This document shows positions 55,514 to 64,000 of a stretch of 64,000 nucleotides of DNA, piece by piece. The stretch is from positions 124,001-188,000 of the forward strand of contig JHVD01000006.1 of the NCBI GenBank assembly GCA_000619965.1. The letters run 5' to 3'. The notes under the pieces were generated by a model, which saw nothing but the letters and a program-made list of their open reading frames with translations, made no database searches and was not told the DNA's origin. The position numbers and the translations under genes were made by a program. The DNA comes from Propionibacteriaceae bacterium P6A17. GTDB taxonomy: Bacteria > Actinomycetota > Actinomycetes > Propionibacteriales > Propionibacteriaceae. Position 1 is the first letter of the stretch. Each line of letters opens with the position of its first letter.

Positions 55514-56173
55514 TCAAGTCCAGGAGTCGTTGTCGAAGGGCAACGGATCCGGCGAGAGCGTCGCCTTCGCCATGGCCTTCGTCACCTTGCGCCGGTGGTG
55601 CAGCCGGCAGAGCACCTCGTAGCGCACCTCCCCGTCGGTGCCCTCCACGGTGTCGCCGACGACCACCTGTGAACCCTCGGTGACCATCTCACCGTCGACC
55701 GTACGCGCGTTGTGTGTGCCCCTGTTGCCGCACCAGCAAAGCGGGCCCAGGGGCAGCGTCTCGGTGCGGTCGGCCAGCTCCACGAGCCGCTGGGAGCCCG
55801 GGAACAGCTTCGTTCGGAAGTCGGCGAGGATGCCGAAGGCGTAGACGTCGATCTGCAGCTCGTCGACAATGCGCGCTAGCTGATCGATCTGTTCAGAGCG
55901 GTAGAACTGCGCCTCGTCACAGATGAGGTAGTCGACCCGCTTGCCCGTGGTGAGCTCGCGAATGATGAACGTCCAGAAGTCGAACTCGTCGTCGACCTCG
56001 AGAGCCTCGCGTGACAGGCCGAGTCTGGACGTGACCGCAGGCCGGCCCGAACGGTCCTGGCGGGTGAACAGCCGCCCCTTGCGACCGTGCTGGGACTGTG
56101 TGTAGTCCATCTGCAGCGCGAGGGTCGACTTGCCACAGTCCATCGGGCCGGTGTGGAACACCAGTTCGGCCAT
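55514..56173 (-). CDS. tdk: Thymidine kinase
   Basis: 219 residues, type II TK. P-loop GPMDCGKST (9-17), DEAQFY with the catalytic Glu, lasso region, and zinc-type Cys in LCWCGNRG and VLCRLHH. It salvages thymidine. The 3' ends of tdk and sepH face each other 12 bases apart, and there is no hairpin between them. Confidence 0.95.
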   Translation of the reverse strand: MAELVFHTGPMDCGKSTLALQMDYTQSQHGRKGRLFTRQDRSGRPAVTSRLGLSREALEVDDEFDFWTFIIRELTTGKRVDYLICDEAQFYRSEQIDQLARIVDELQIDVYAFGILADFRTKLFPGSQRLVELADRTETLPLGPLCWCGNRGTHNARTVDGEMVTEGSQVVVGDTVEGTDGEVRYEVLCRLHHRRKVTKAMAKATLSPDPLPFDNDSWT

Positions 56174-56248
56174 CGTCGGTCCTCTCGTCTCAGCGGGGGC
56201 CGCGTGGCGCGGCCATGGGCGAATGCGTGCTTCGGTGCGGGCGGGACG

Positions 56249-57367
56249 TCACCGGCGTCCCCCGACGGCCAACAGCGGCACGAGCAACTCGTCGGGGGTG
56301 AGGGACCCGTGCATGCCGACGAGCGTGAATTCCTTGGCGAAGGCCGTAGACATCACCGCCCAGTCGTCGCGCATCGCCACCAGCACGTCTCCGATCCGGG
56401 ACGCGGTGCGACGCGTCACCTCCGCGCCGAACCAGCCCGCATCGATGGCTTCCTCCCTGCGCACGACGAGCGCCCGCTCCCCCAGGTGCCTCGCCCACGA
56501 CGCGGCGAGCGAGCGGGGGTCGTCGCCGTACAGCTGCCGCAGACGGCCCTCGCCGGCGATGTGGGTGAAGCCGGCGAGCGTCGGCTCCTCCTCCGCGACG
56601 ATGCGACGTGCCAGGGGAACGTTGACCATGCCGTGGTCGCCGGTGACGAGCAGGCAGACGTCGTCGCCGGTGAGCGCGGCCAGCCCGGCCGCGAGGTCGT
56701 CGGCGGCTTCGAGCTGCTCGAGCCACTGCCAGGACCCCACCCCGTGGGTGTGGCCGGCGTGGTCCAGGAGCCGCTGGTAGCAGTAGACCACGTCGTGGCC
56801 GGCGAGCGCTTCGGCGACGCAGGCCACCGTCGCGTCCACGTCGGTCTCATCGTCGGGGCGGGCCACCAGGCGGGTGCCCGCGAACGCCGTCTGCGTGAGC
56901 GCGCTGCCCTCGAAGCGGGCGAGCGTCACGGCCGCGCTGGGCCGGCCCGCGTCGACGAGCTGTTCGAATCTCGTGCTCACCTGCCGGAAGCTCGGGATGT
57001 CGTCGCGGCCCCGCTCCCAGGTGAGCGCGTTGATGACCGCCCCGACTTCGGGATCGAGGAATGTGTAGCCGACGACGCCGTGCTGCCCCGGCGGCACCCC
57101 GCAGCCCAGGGAGGACAGCGAGCAGGCCGTCGTCGAGGGCACCGAGCAGGTGAGGATGCGGGCCTCATAGGACGCGAGGCGCTCGGCGTGGCTCGCGTGG
57201 GACCGCAGGATGTTCCAGCCGAGCCCGTCGACCATCAAGACGACGTACTTGTGCGCCGCGGGAATCTCGATCCTGCCAGCGCTTCCCTCGAGCCGTGACA
57301 TGATGCTGGGCAGCACATTGCACAAGGCGTCGTCGCCGTAGCGCGGTGCGACGAACTCCTCCGTCAC
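56249..57367 (-). CDS. Alkaline phosphatase superfamily protein (nucleotide pyrophosphatase/phosphodiesterase type)
   Basis: 372 residues. VVLMVDGLGWN supplies a metal-binding Asp, PSTTACSLSSLGCG the Thr nucleophile region, DHAGHTHG and GDHGM further metal ligands. No signal peptide, so it is probably cytosolic. Actinobacterial members sit beside sepH and DUF5998, as here. Substrate unknown. GTG 57367 overlaps the DUF5998 stop as GTGA. Confidence 0.9.
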   Translation of the reverse strand: MTEEFVAPRYGDDALCNVLPSIMSRLEGSAGRIEIPAAHKYVVLMVDGLGWNILRSHASHAERLASYEARILTCSVPSTTACSLSSLGCGVPPGQHGVVGYTFLDPEVGAVINALTWERGRDDIPSFRQVSTRFEQLVDAGRPSAAVTLARFEGSALTQTAFAGTRLVARPDDETDVDATVACVAEALAGHDVVYCYQRLLDHAGHTHGVGSWQWLEQLEAADDLAAGLAALTGDDVCLLVTGDHGMVNVPLARRIVAEEEPTLAGFTHIAGEGRLRQLYGDDPRSLAASWARHLGERALVVRREEAIDAGWFGAEVTRRTASRIGDVLVAMRDDWAVMSTAFAKEFTLVGMHGSLTPDELLVPLLAVGGRR

Positions 57368-57927
57368 GCGACCGCCCCCTGCAGCAGCCCGGCGAATTCC
57401 GTCAGCTTGCGCAGGCTCTCCGAACCATCGGCATCGTGGCTCATGCGCACGCTGTAGTCGTCGGCAGTGGTCTCCCCCTGATAGCCGTGGTCGGCGTCGC
57501 ACGTCGGGTCGCTGCATCGCGACGGGCTGAGGTCGAGCCGGCTCGTCGTCCCCCACAGGATCGTCAGCCACGCCTCCGTCAGCCTGGCCCGCGCGGAGTC
57601 CGCCTCGCCGATCGTCGTGCTGAGCGCCACGGAGCTGATGGCCGACAGGCGGATCACCTCGGTGGTGACCAGCGCCTGCCGGACTTCGGCCTCGTCGGCG
57701 TGGCAGATCACCAGCGCACCCTCGACGAGGACCAGCACCGTCAGATGGCGCAGCACCTCGTGGCCCGCGAACGTGGCTTCGCGATGGACGAGATGCCCCA
57801 GCACCGGCCGCTGCCCCACCGCAGCCGCCAACGACTGCGTCACGGTCCCCGGAAAGAGGCCGCAATCCGCCACCTCGGCGAGCAACGATCCGGGCAACGT
57901 CGTGGGGGCTTCGCGGCGGCTGATCAC
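57364..57927 (-). CDS. DUF5998 family protein
   Basis: 187 residues from GTG 57927. LPGSLLAEVADCGLFPGTV, GHLVHREATFAGHEVLRHLTVLVL and a C-terminal CSDPTCDADHGYQGETTADDYSVRMS match the DUF5998 family, found only in actinobacteria. Two Cys in the CSDPTCDADH segment could bind metal. Function unknown. First gene of the two-gene operon with the phosphodiesterase. Confidence 0.85.
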   Translation of the reverse strand: MISRREAPTTLPGSLLAEVADCGLFPGTVTQSLAAAVGQRPVLGHLVHREATFAGHEVLRHLTVLVLVEGALVICHADEAEVRQALVTTEVIRLSAISSVALSTTIGEADSARARLTEAWLTILWGTTSRLDLSPSRCSDPTCDADHGYQGETTADDYSVRMSHDADGSESLRKLTEFAGLLQGAVA

Positions 57928-57981
57928 CTGCCCATCATAGGCACGTTCCGCACGTCGACCGACACCGAGTAGGTTGGACCC

Positions 57982-59016
57982 ATGCGTACCCGGCCTTTCA
58001 TCGGCGCCCGCGTCGAGGACCGCCTGAACTCCGTGCTCAACCGCGTCCTGCGACGTCGTGGTTGGCAGGAGTCCATCCGCCCGTACATCGGCTACGGCAC
58101 CAGCGAGCAGATCCGGGTGCTGGCACGGGTCGTCCTCGAGCCGCCCAGCAACCTCGGCATCGTGCAGGCCGCGAGCGCGCTCCTGTACCGACGCGGTTGG
58201 CGCAACTTCATCGCGGTGTCCAAGGTCGACGCGCGGGTGCTGCTGCACATCGGCGACGCGCGCGTCGAGGTGCAGGCCGACCGCGGGGGGTACGTCGACG
58301 TCCGGGTGAAGAACCCCGGCCTCGATCCCGGCTGGCATGCCATCACCGTCGAGGGTTCCGACGGCGCCTCCGCGGTTGCCCAGGTGCAGGTGGTGGCCGA
58401 CGAGACGACGTTCGGCATCGTCTCCGACATCGACGACACCATCTTGTCGACGTGGCTGCCCCGGCCCTTCCTGGCGGCCTGGAACTCCTTCGTGCTCACG
58501 GAGCAGGCGAGACAGGCGGTGCCCGGCATGGCCCGCTGGTACCAGCGGCTCTTGCAGGCCCACCCGGGAGCGCCCCTCATCTTCGTCTCGACCGGCGCGT
58601 TCAACACGTTCCCCATGATCCGACGGTTCCAGCAGCGCCACGGCATCCCCAAGGGGGCCATGCTGCTGACCGACTGGGGACCCACGAACACCGGCTGGTT
58701 CCGCAGCGGCACCGACCACAAGCGCTCCGCGCTGCGTGAGCTCGCCCGCGACATGCCCCAGATCCGCTGGCTCCTCGTCGGCGACGACGGACAGCACGAC
58801 CCGGAGCTCTATGCCGAGTTCGCCGAGCTCCAGCCCGACCACGTGCTCGCCCGCGCCATCCGCCAGCTCGCGCCCGGGGAGGCGGTCCTCGCCCACGGCA
58901 TCCGGCTCGAGTCCTCGGAGCTGGGCTGGAATCCCGAGATCGCCCCGGAGTTTCGTGCACCCGACGGCGACGGATTGGCCGATAGGCTTGCGCAGTTGGA
59001 CATCATCGACTTCTAG
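57982..59016 (+). CDS. App1-family phosphatase-domain protein
   Basis: 344 residues. The HAD-like DxDxT core is SDIDDTI (near 150), followed by FVSTGAFNTFPMIRRF-type and LLVGDDGQHDPELY segments as in the DUF2183/App1 family. Yeast App1 is a phosphatidate phosphatase; the bacterial substrate is unknown. The N-terminal half is a beta-rich domain (VEVQADRGGYVDVRVKNP). It precedes parC by nine bases and could be co-transcribed with it. Confidence 0.9.
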   Translation: MRTRPFIGARVEDRLNSVLNRVLRRRGWQESIRPYIGYGTSEQIRVLARVVLEPPSNLGIVQAASALLYRRGWRNFIAVSKVDARVLLHIGDARVEVQADRGGYVDVRVKNPGLDPGWHAITVEGSDGASAVAQVQVVADETTFGIVSDIDDTILSTWLPRPFLAAWNSFVLTEQARQAVPGMARWYQRLLQAHPGAPLIFVSTGAFNTFPMIRRFQQRHGIPKGAMLLTDWGPTNTGWFRSGTDHKRSALRELARDMPQIRWLLVGDDGQHDPELYAEFAELQPDHVLARAIRQLAPGEAVLAHGIRLESSELGWNPEIAPEFRAPDGDGLADRLAQLDIIDF

Positions 59017-59025
59017 GAGGCTGGC

Positions 59026-61470
59026 GTGGCCAAGGCCGACGACGACATCGTCGACGAGGAGCACATCGTCGACATCGACGTCACCGCGGAGATGGAGGCC
59101 AGTTTCCTCGAGTACGCCTACTCCGTCATCTACGCGCGCGCCCTGCCGGACGCCCGGGATGGGCTGAAGCCCGTCCAGCGTCGCATCCTGTTCTCGATGG
59201 GCGAGATGGGGATCACGCCGGAGAAGTCGCACGTGAAGTGTGCGCGGGTGGTCGGGCAGGTCATGGGTGCGCTGCACCCGCACGGCGACGGCGCGATCTA
59301 CGACGCGCTGGTCAGGCTGGCGCAGCCGTGGAGCATGCGGCTGCCGCTCGTCGACGGGCACGGCAACTTCGGATCGCTGGACGCCGGACCCGCGGCCATG
59401 CGATACACGGAGTGCCGCATGGACCGGCCCGCGACGGCCATGATCGAGAGCATCACCGAGGACACCGTCGATTTCCGGCCAAACTACGACGGCAAGGAGC
59501 TGGAGCCCGAGGTGCTCCCCTCCGCCTTCCCGAATCTGCTCGTCAACGGCGCCACCGGGATCGCTGTGGGCATGGCGACGAACATCGCCCCGCACAACCT
59601 GGTGGAGGTCGTCGGCGCACTCAAGCAGCTCATCCGCAACCCCGGGGTCGGCACCGAGCAGCTCATGCAGCACATCCCCGGGCCCGACTTCCCCGGCGGC
59701 GGAAAGATCGTCGGACTCGACGGCATCCGCGACGCCTACGAGACGGGGCGCGGCACCTTCCGCATCCGCGCCACGGCGCGGGTGGAGAAAGTGGGGCCGC
59801 GCAGGCAGGGCATCATCGTCACCGAGTTGCCGTACATGGTGGGCCCCGAGCGGATCATCGAACAGATCAAGAAGGCCGTCGGCACGAAGAAGCTGATCGG
59901 TATCCACGACGTCAAGGACCTGTCCGACCTGGAGCGCGGGACGCGCCTGGTCATCGAGGTGAAGAACGGCATCAACGCCGACGCACTGCTCGAGCAGTTG
60001 TACAAGCAGACGAAGCTGGAGGACACGTTCGCGATCAACGCCGTGGCGCTCGTCGAAGGGCAGCCCAGGACGCTGTCGCTGAAGGAGATGCTCGAGGTCT
60101 ATCTGGCGCATCGCCGGGGAGTGATCGAGCGGCGCACCCGGTTCCGCCTCGGCAAGGCCGAAGACCGGCTGCACCTCGTCGAGGGCCTCATGATCGCGAT
60201 CGTGGACATCGACGACGTCATCGCGATCATCCGAAGCTCCGAGGACGCCGCCGAGGCGCGTGCGAGGTTGATCGGCGCGTTCGACCTCACCGAGATCCAG
60301 GCCAACTACATCCTCGACATGCAGCTGCGGCGGCTGACGAAGTACTCCACCATCGAGCTCGAGCGCGAGGCGAGCGAGCTGCGCGATCGCATCGCCGCCC
60401 TGCAGGAGATCCTCGACGACCCCGCCCAGTTGGACCGGGTGCTCGTCCGCGAGCTGGACGACATGGCCAAGACCTACGGCACCCCGCGACGCACCGTCCT
60501 GCTCGCCGGGGCCGGCACCTCCGTCGCCGCCGCTGCTCCGCTGGAGGTCGAGGATGTGCCCTGCCGGGTGCTGCTGAGCGGAACGGGCCTCGTCGCACGC
60601 GTCGACGCCGTCGAGCTGCCCGCACCATCCGGCCGGGCCGCGCACGACGTGATCGTCTCGTCATGCATCACCTCGGCCAAGGGCGCCTTCGGCGTCGTGA
60701 CGAACCGGGGACGCCTGCTGCGGGCCGAGGCCATCGAGCTGCCGACGATCCCGGTGTCGGCGCAGGCGCCCAATCTGCAGGGCGGATCGCCCGTCGACGA
60801 GCTCTGGACGCTCGACCGCGGCGAGCGGGTCGTCGCCTTCGTCTCCCTCACCGCGGATTCCCCGACGATCGCCCTCGGCACCCGCGAGGGCACCGTGAAG
60901 CGGGTGAAGCCGGAGATCCTCGGCAAGGACTCGTGGGAGATCATGCGCCTGGCCGACGGCGATGAGATCGTCGGTGCGGGTGAAGTGTTCGACGAGTCGG
61001 CGCATCTCGCGTTCGTCACCTCCGATGCCCAACTGCTGCACTTCGCGGCGGCGCTCGTGCGGCCCCAGGGGCGCTCCGGCGGCGGCATGGCCGGCATCAA
61101 ACTGTCTTCGGGCGCCCGAGTGCTCTGGTTCGGCGTCGTGGATGCGGCCCGCGACGACGTGGTCACCGTCTCCGGGGCCTCCCAGTCGCTGCCCGGCACC
61201 GAGGCGGGGGCCGCGAAGGTCACCGCGTTGTCCGAGTACCCGACGAAGGGGCGCGGCACTGGCGGGGTGCGGTGTCACCGCTTCCTGAAGGGCGAGGACA
61301 CGCTGCTGCTCGCGGGCATCGGCCTCGCACCCCTGCGGGCCTGTGCGGCCTCGGGCAGCCCGGTACCGTTGCCTGTGGAGCACGGGCGTCGTGACGGCTC
61401 CGGCACGCCGCTCGCGCAGCCCGTCACCGCCGTCGCCGGAGTCCTGCCCCATCAGGACGAATCGGAGTAG
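59026..61470 (+). CDS. parC: DNA topoisomerase IV / gyrase-type subunit A
   Basis: 814 residues. The catalytic Tyr127 lies in AMRYTECRM; ARALPDARDGLKPVQRRIL and MGALHPHGDGAIYDALVRLAQPW are the quinolone-resistance region. The coiled-coil and the C-terminal beta-pinwheel (TREGTVKRVK) follow. The companion B subunit lies convergently 541 bases away. I call it topoisomerase IV because gyrBA normally stays near dnaA, which is not here; this is inference. GTG 59026 follows CTAGGAGG. Confidence 0.88.
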   Translation: MAKADDDIVDEEHIVDIDVTAEMEASFLEYAYSVIYARALPDARDGLKPVQRRILFSMGEMGITPEKSHVKCARVVGQVMGALHPHGDGAIYDALVRLAQPWSMRLPLVDGHGNFGSLDAGPAAMRYTECRMDRPATAMIESITEDTVDFRPNYDGKELEPEVLPSAFPNLLVNGATGIAVGMATNIAPHNLVEVVGALKQLIRNPGVGTEQLMQHIPGPDFPGGGKIVGLDGIRDAYETGRGTFRIRATARVEKVGPRRQGIIVTELPYMVGPERIIEQIKKAVGTKKLIGIHDVKDLSDLERGTRLVIEVKNGINADALLEQLYKQTKLEDTFAINAVALVEGQPRTLSLKEMLEVYLAHRRGVIERRTRFRLGKAEDRLHLVEGLMIAIVDIDDVIAIIRSSEDAAEARARLIGAFDLTEIQANYILDMQLRRLTKYSTIELEREASELRDRIAALQEILDDPAQLDRVLVRELDDMAKTYGTPRRTVLLAGAGTSVAAAAPLEVEDVPCRVLLSGTGLVARVDAVELPAPSGRAAHDVIVSSCITSAKGAFGVVTNRGRLLRAEAIELPTIPVSAQAPNLQGGSPVDELWTLDRGERVVAFVSLTADSPTIALGTREGTVKRVKPEILGKDSWEIMRLADGDEIVGAGEVFDESAHLAFVTSDAQLLHFAAALVRPQGRSGGGMAGIKLSSGARVLWFGVVDAARDDVVTVSGASQSLPGTEAGAAKVTALSEYPTKGRGTGGVRCHRFLKGEDTLLLAGIGLAPLRACAASGSPVPLPVEHGRRDGSGTPLAQPVTAVAGVLPHQDESE

Positions 61471-61479
61471 GCTCGGCCT

Positions 61480-61971
61480 GTGAGCTTCGACGATCTCCTG
61501 CAGGCCAACCGCGCATACGCGGAGCATTTCCCCCACGGCGGTTTCGACGGCAAGGCCCGCCGGGGCGTCCTCATGGTCACGTGCATGGATTCACGCATCG
61601 ACCCGCTGGATCTCATCGGGCTCGGCCACGGTGACGCGAAGATCCTGCGCTCCCCGGGCGGTCAGGTGTCCGAGTCGATGCTGAACGGCTGCATCTTGGG
61701 CGTCCACCTGCTGGGAGTGGAGCGGATCATGGTGGTCCCCCACACGAAGTGCGCCATGGCCTCCGGCACGGACGCCAACATCCGCCAGGTGATCGCCGAA
61801 CGCAGCGGCCTCGACACCACTTGGGTGAGCTTCGGGGCCACGCCCGACCAGGTCAACAGGCTCGGCGAGGACGTCGCGAAGATCCGCAATCACCCCCTGC
61901 TGAAGGACCGCTGCGAGGTGGGCGGCTTCATGTACGACGTCGACAGCGGGCTGCTCGAACAGTTGCTGTGA
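61480..61971 (+). CDS. Beta-carbonic anhydrase
   Basis: 163 residues. Zinc ligands Cys35, His88 and Cys91 (TCMDSR 34-39 with the Asp37/Arg39 dyad, PHTKC 87-91) define a beta-class carbonic anhydrase. The short length and the MVVPHTKCAM segment fit the small actinobacterial (Rv1284-like) type. It interconverts CO2 and bicarbonate. GTG 61480 lies nine bases after the parC stop; it may use the parC transcript. Confidence 0.93.
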   Translation: MSFDDLLQANRAYAEHFPHGGFDGKARRGVLMVTCMDSRIDPLDLIGLGHGDAKILRSPGGQVSESMLNGCILGVHLLGVERIMVVPHTKCAMASGTDANIRQVIAERSGLDTTWVSFGATPDQVNRLGEDVAKIRNHPLLKDRCEVGGFMYDVDSGLLEQLL

Positions 61972-62011
61972 CGGCGCGGCGCACCGGGCGGGCGCCGGCC
62001 GTCAGGCCAGC

Positions 62012-64000
62012 TCAGGCGTCGATGCGCTCCTGGTCGAGCGTGTAGGCATTGTCGACGATGAACTCCTTGCGGGGGGCGACGTCGTTGCCCATCAGGATCT
62101 CGAACACCCGCTCGGCGGCCTCCATGTCGTCGACGGTGATCCGCCGCAACGTGCGGTGCTTCGGGTCCATCGTCGTCTCCTTGAGCTGCGACGCGTCCAT
62201 CTCGCCAAGTCCCTTGTAGCGCTGCGGCTCCTTGAAGGCCTGGCCCTTCTTCGTCAGTTCCGCCATCTTGCGCTGGTACTCGGCGTCGGAATACGTGTAG
62301 ATGTACTTGTCGTAGCCGCGCTTCGGCTTGATGAGCTCGAAGCGGTGCAGCGGAGGCACGGCTGCGTAGACGCGCCCCGCCTCCACCATCGGACGCATGT
62401 AGCGGAAGAACAAGGTGGCGAGCAGCGTGCGGATGTGCGCGCCGTCGGAGTCGGCGTCGGCCATGAAGATGACCTTGCCGTAGCGGATGCTGTCGAGATC
62501 GAACGAGCGCCCGGAGCCCGCGCCCACCACCTGGATGATCGACGCGCACTCCGCGTTCTTCAACATGTCGCCGATGGACGCCTTCTGGACGTTGAGGATC
62601 TTGCCGCGGATGGGCAGCAGGGCCTGGAATTCGGAGTTGCGCGCGACGTTCGCGGTGCCGAGCGCGGAGTCGCCCTCGACGATGAACAGCTCAGTGGCCT
62701 CGACGTCGGTGCTGCGGCAATCCTTCAGCTTCGGCGGCATCGACGACGACTCCAGCGCCGTCTTGCGACGCTGGACCTCCTTGTGGTGGCGTGCTGCGAC
62801 ACGGGTGCGCGAGGCGTTGACCACCTTCTCCATGAGCTGCCGCGCCACCGTGCGCACCGCAGGCTTGCTCGACTGCAGGAACTCCGAGAACTCCTGCTCG
62901 ACGATCTTCGCCACCAACCGCGCCACCGGCGGGGTGCCCAGCACCTCCTTCGTCTGGCCCTCGAACTGTGGCTCCGCCAGGCGCACGGTCACGACGGCGG
63001 TGAGGCCCTCGAGGCAGTCGTCCTTGACGACCTCCTCCCCCGCCTTCAGGATGCGGGTGCCGTCGAGGGATTTCACGAACGCCTTGGTCAGTCCACGCTC
63101 GAACCCTGCGACGTGGGTGCCGCCCTTGGGCGTGGCGATGATGTTGACGAACGACTTCAGCATCGTGTCGTAGCCGGTGCCCCAGCGCAGGGCGATGTCG
63201 ACCTCCAAATCACGCTCCACATCCGTGGGCGTCATGGCGCCGTGCTCGTCCAGCATCGGCACGGTCTCGACGAAGGTGTCGTGGCCCTGGATGCGCAGCA
63301 CTTCCGTCACCGCCGGGTCCGGCGCGAGGTAGTCGGCGAACTCGGCGATGCCGCCCAGGAACTGGAACTCCTCCCTCGTGGGCTCATCGCCGCGCTGGTC
63401 GTCGACGACGATCATCAGCCCGGGGACGAGGAATGCCGTCTGCCGGGCCCGATCCTGCAGGTGCCTGAGGCTGAGCTCGGCGTCGGCGAGGAAGATCTGG
63501 CGGTCGGGCCAGTAGCGCACGCGCGTACCGGTGACCTTGCGTGCCACCTTGCCCACCTTGCGCAGACCACTGTGCGGTGTGAAGGGTGCGTCGGGACCCT
63601 CGCCGTCGAACACGCCGGGCACGCCGCGTCGGAAGGACATCTCCCACGTCACGCCGCCACGGTCCACCTGCACGTCGAGCCGCGCCGAGAGCGCGTTGAC
63701 GACGGAGGCGCCGACGCCGTGGAGGCCTCCGGTGGCCTTGTACGACGAGTTGCCGAACTTGCCGCCCGCGTGCAGCTTCGTGTAGACGACCTCGACACCG
63801 GTCAGGCCGGTCTTGGGTTCGATGTCGACTGGGATACCGCGCGCTTGGTCACGCACGACGATCGACCCGTCGCGCTCGAGGACGACCTCGATGTGCTCGC
63901 CGTAGCCGGAGAGTGCCTCGTCGACCGAGTTGTCGATGATCTCCCAGAGGCAGTGCATGAGGCCGCGGGTGTCCGTCGAGCCGATGTACATGGCCGGGCG
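62012..64000 (-). CDS. parE: DNA topoisomerase IV / gyrase-type subunit B (5' end outside the window)
   Basis: At least 663 residues are visible, entering from the right edge within RPAMYIGSTDTRGLMHCLWEI. GHKL ATPase parts: EIIDNSVDEA, VRDQARGIPVD, GGLHGVGASVVNALS. TOPRIM: VEGDSALGTA and FMADADSDGAHIRTLL. C-terminal KGLGEMDASQLKETTMDP is canonical. An in-frame Met at 63991 is internal, so the true start lies beyond position 64000. It converges with parC and the carbonic anhydrase gene. Confidence 0.93.
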   Translation of the reverse strand, partial: RPAMYIGSTDTRGLMHCLWEIIDNSVDEALSGYGEHIEVVLERDGSIVVRDQARGIPVDIEPKTGLTGVEVVYTKLHAGGKFGNSSYKATGGLHGVGASVVNALSARLDVQVDRGGVTWEMSFRRGVPGVFDGEGPDAPFTPHSGLRKVGKVARKVTGTRVRYWPDRQIFLADAELSLRHLQDRARQTAFLVPGLMIVVDDQRGDEPTREEFQFLGGIAEFADYLAPDPAVTEVLRIQGHDTFVETVPMLDEHGAMTPTDVERDLEVDIALRWGTGYDTMLKSFVNIIATPKGGTHVAGFERGLTKAFVKSLDGTRILKAGEEVVKDDCLEGLTAVVTVRLAEPQFEGQTKEVLGTPPVARLVAKIVEQEFSEFLQSSKPAVRTVARQLMEKVVNASRTRVAARHHKEVQRRKTALESSSMPPKLKDCRSTDVEATELFIVEGDSALGTANVARNSEFQALLPIRGKILNVQKASIGDMLKNAECASIIQVVGAGSGRSFDLDSIRYGKVIFMADADSDGAHIRTLLATLFFRYMRPMVEAGRVYAAVPPLHRFELIKPKRGYDKYIYTYSDAEYQRKMAELTKKGQAFKEPQRYKGLGEMDASQLKETTMDPKHRTLRRITVDDMEAAERVFEILMGNDVAPRKEFIVDNAYTLDQERIDA

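Noticed and set aside
57928-60645. Very long minus-strand frame opposite parC and the App1 gene
   Set aside because: Antisense shadow caused by high GC; only its last 187 codons (DUF5998) are a real gene.

Overview
The window is about 70% G+C and its coding follows actinobacterial habits: many GTG starts, 4-base ATGA/GTGA overlaps between genes, and lineage markers such as RbpA, SepH, PrcA/PrcB, DUF3710, DUF3093, DUF4193 and DUF5998. The mix fits a member of the Propionibacteriales (Propionibacteriaceae, Tessaracoccus-like). That placement is inference from gene content, not a measured identity. About 60 genes are recognisable. Most of the window is ordinary chromosomal backbone, with two accessory patches and several broken genes.

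Layout. 1-9 kb: start of a probable GH13 enzyme, a GNAT, an alpha/beta hydrolase, a LuxR-type regulator, a Tat-exported PhoX phosphatase, dihydrolipoyl dehydrogenase, an HTH-fused MurA-like protein and a glycerophosphodiesterase. 9-13.4 kb: rbpA behind a good SigR/SigH-type promoter, then lnt-ppm1-fxsA and a 5'-3' exonuclease. 13.3-17.9 kb: a sulfur/methionine block, ybjN-EI24-metX-metW facing metY. metY carries an in-frame TAG. 17.9-24.6 kb: an SbcCD/YhaNO-like pair, a frameshifted DUF1579-like gene, a Pat-type acetyltransferase, a CtaA-like protein, a NifX-like protein and YqeY.

24.6-27.9 kb is an accessory island between a frameshifted mmcQ gene and tRNA-Pro(GGG). It holds an erm(X)-like 23S rRNA methyltransferase with a 14-codon RLR leader peptide and a Shine-Dalgarno-sequestering hairpin, an AraC-type regulator translationally coupled to it, and a scrambled IS256-family transposase remnant. 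28-43 kb: codBA, hsp20 with HAIR-like operator sequence, der, an ABC-F gene plus a 148-bp palindromic element lying between der and cmk, then prcB-prcA-tyrA-cmk as one overlapping operon, and metH-HAD-trmI as another. No pup, dop, pafA or mpa lies next to the proteasome genes.

44-46 kb is the second accessory patch: a lactococcin-972-like bacteriocin gene whose well-placed start is out of frame, a truncated DUF1430-type membrane protein, and a response-regulator tail fused to the break. 46-64 kb returns to backbone: acnA, a TrmA/RumA-like methyltransferase, ceoB-ceoC, an OB-fold protein, DUF3710, dut, DUF3093, DUF4193, sepH, thymidine kinase, a phosphodiesterase-like protein, DUF5998, App1-like phosphatase, parC, carbonic anhydrase and the 5'-truncated parE.

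The points most worth a second look are the inducible-looking erm island, the decayed bacteriocin locus, the MurA-like HTH fusion lacking the usual FPTD motif, the nonsense codon in metY, and the proteasome genes that have left the pupylation cluster. Four single-base lesions (metY, DUF1579-like, mmcQ, bacteriocin) could be real gene decay or sequencing error; read-level data would decide.
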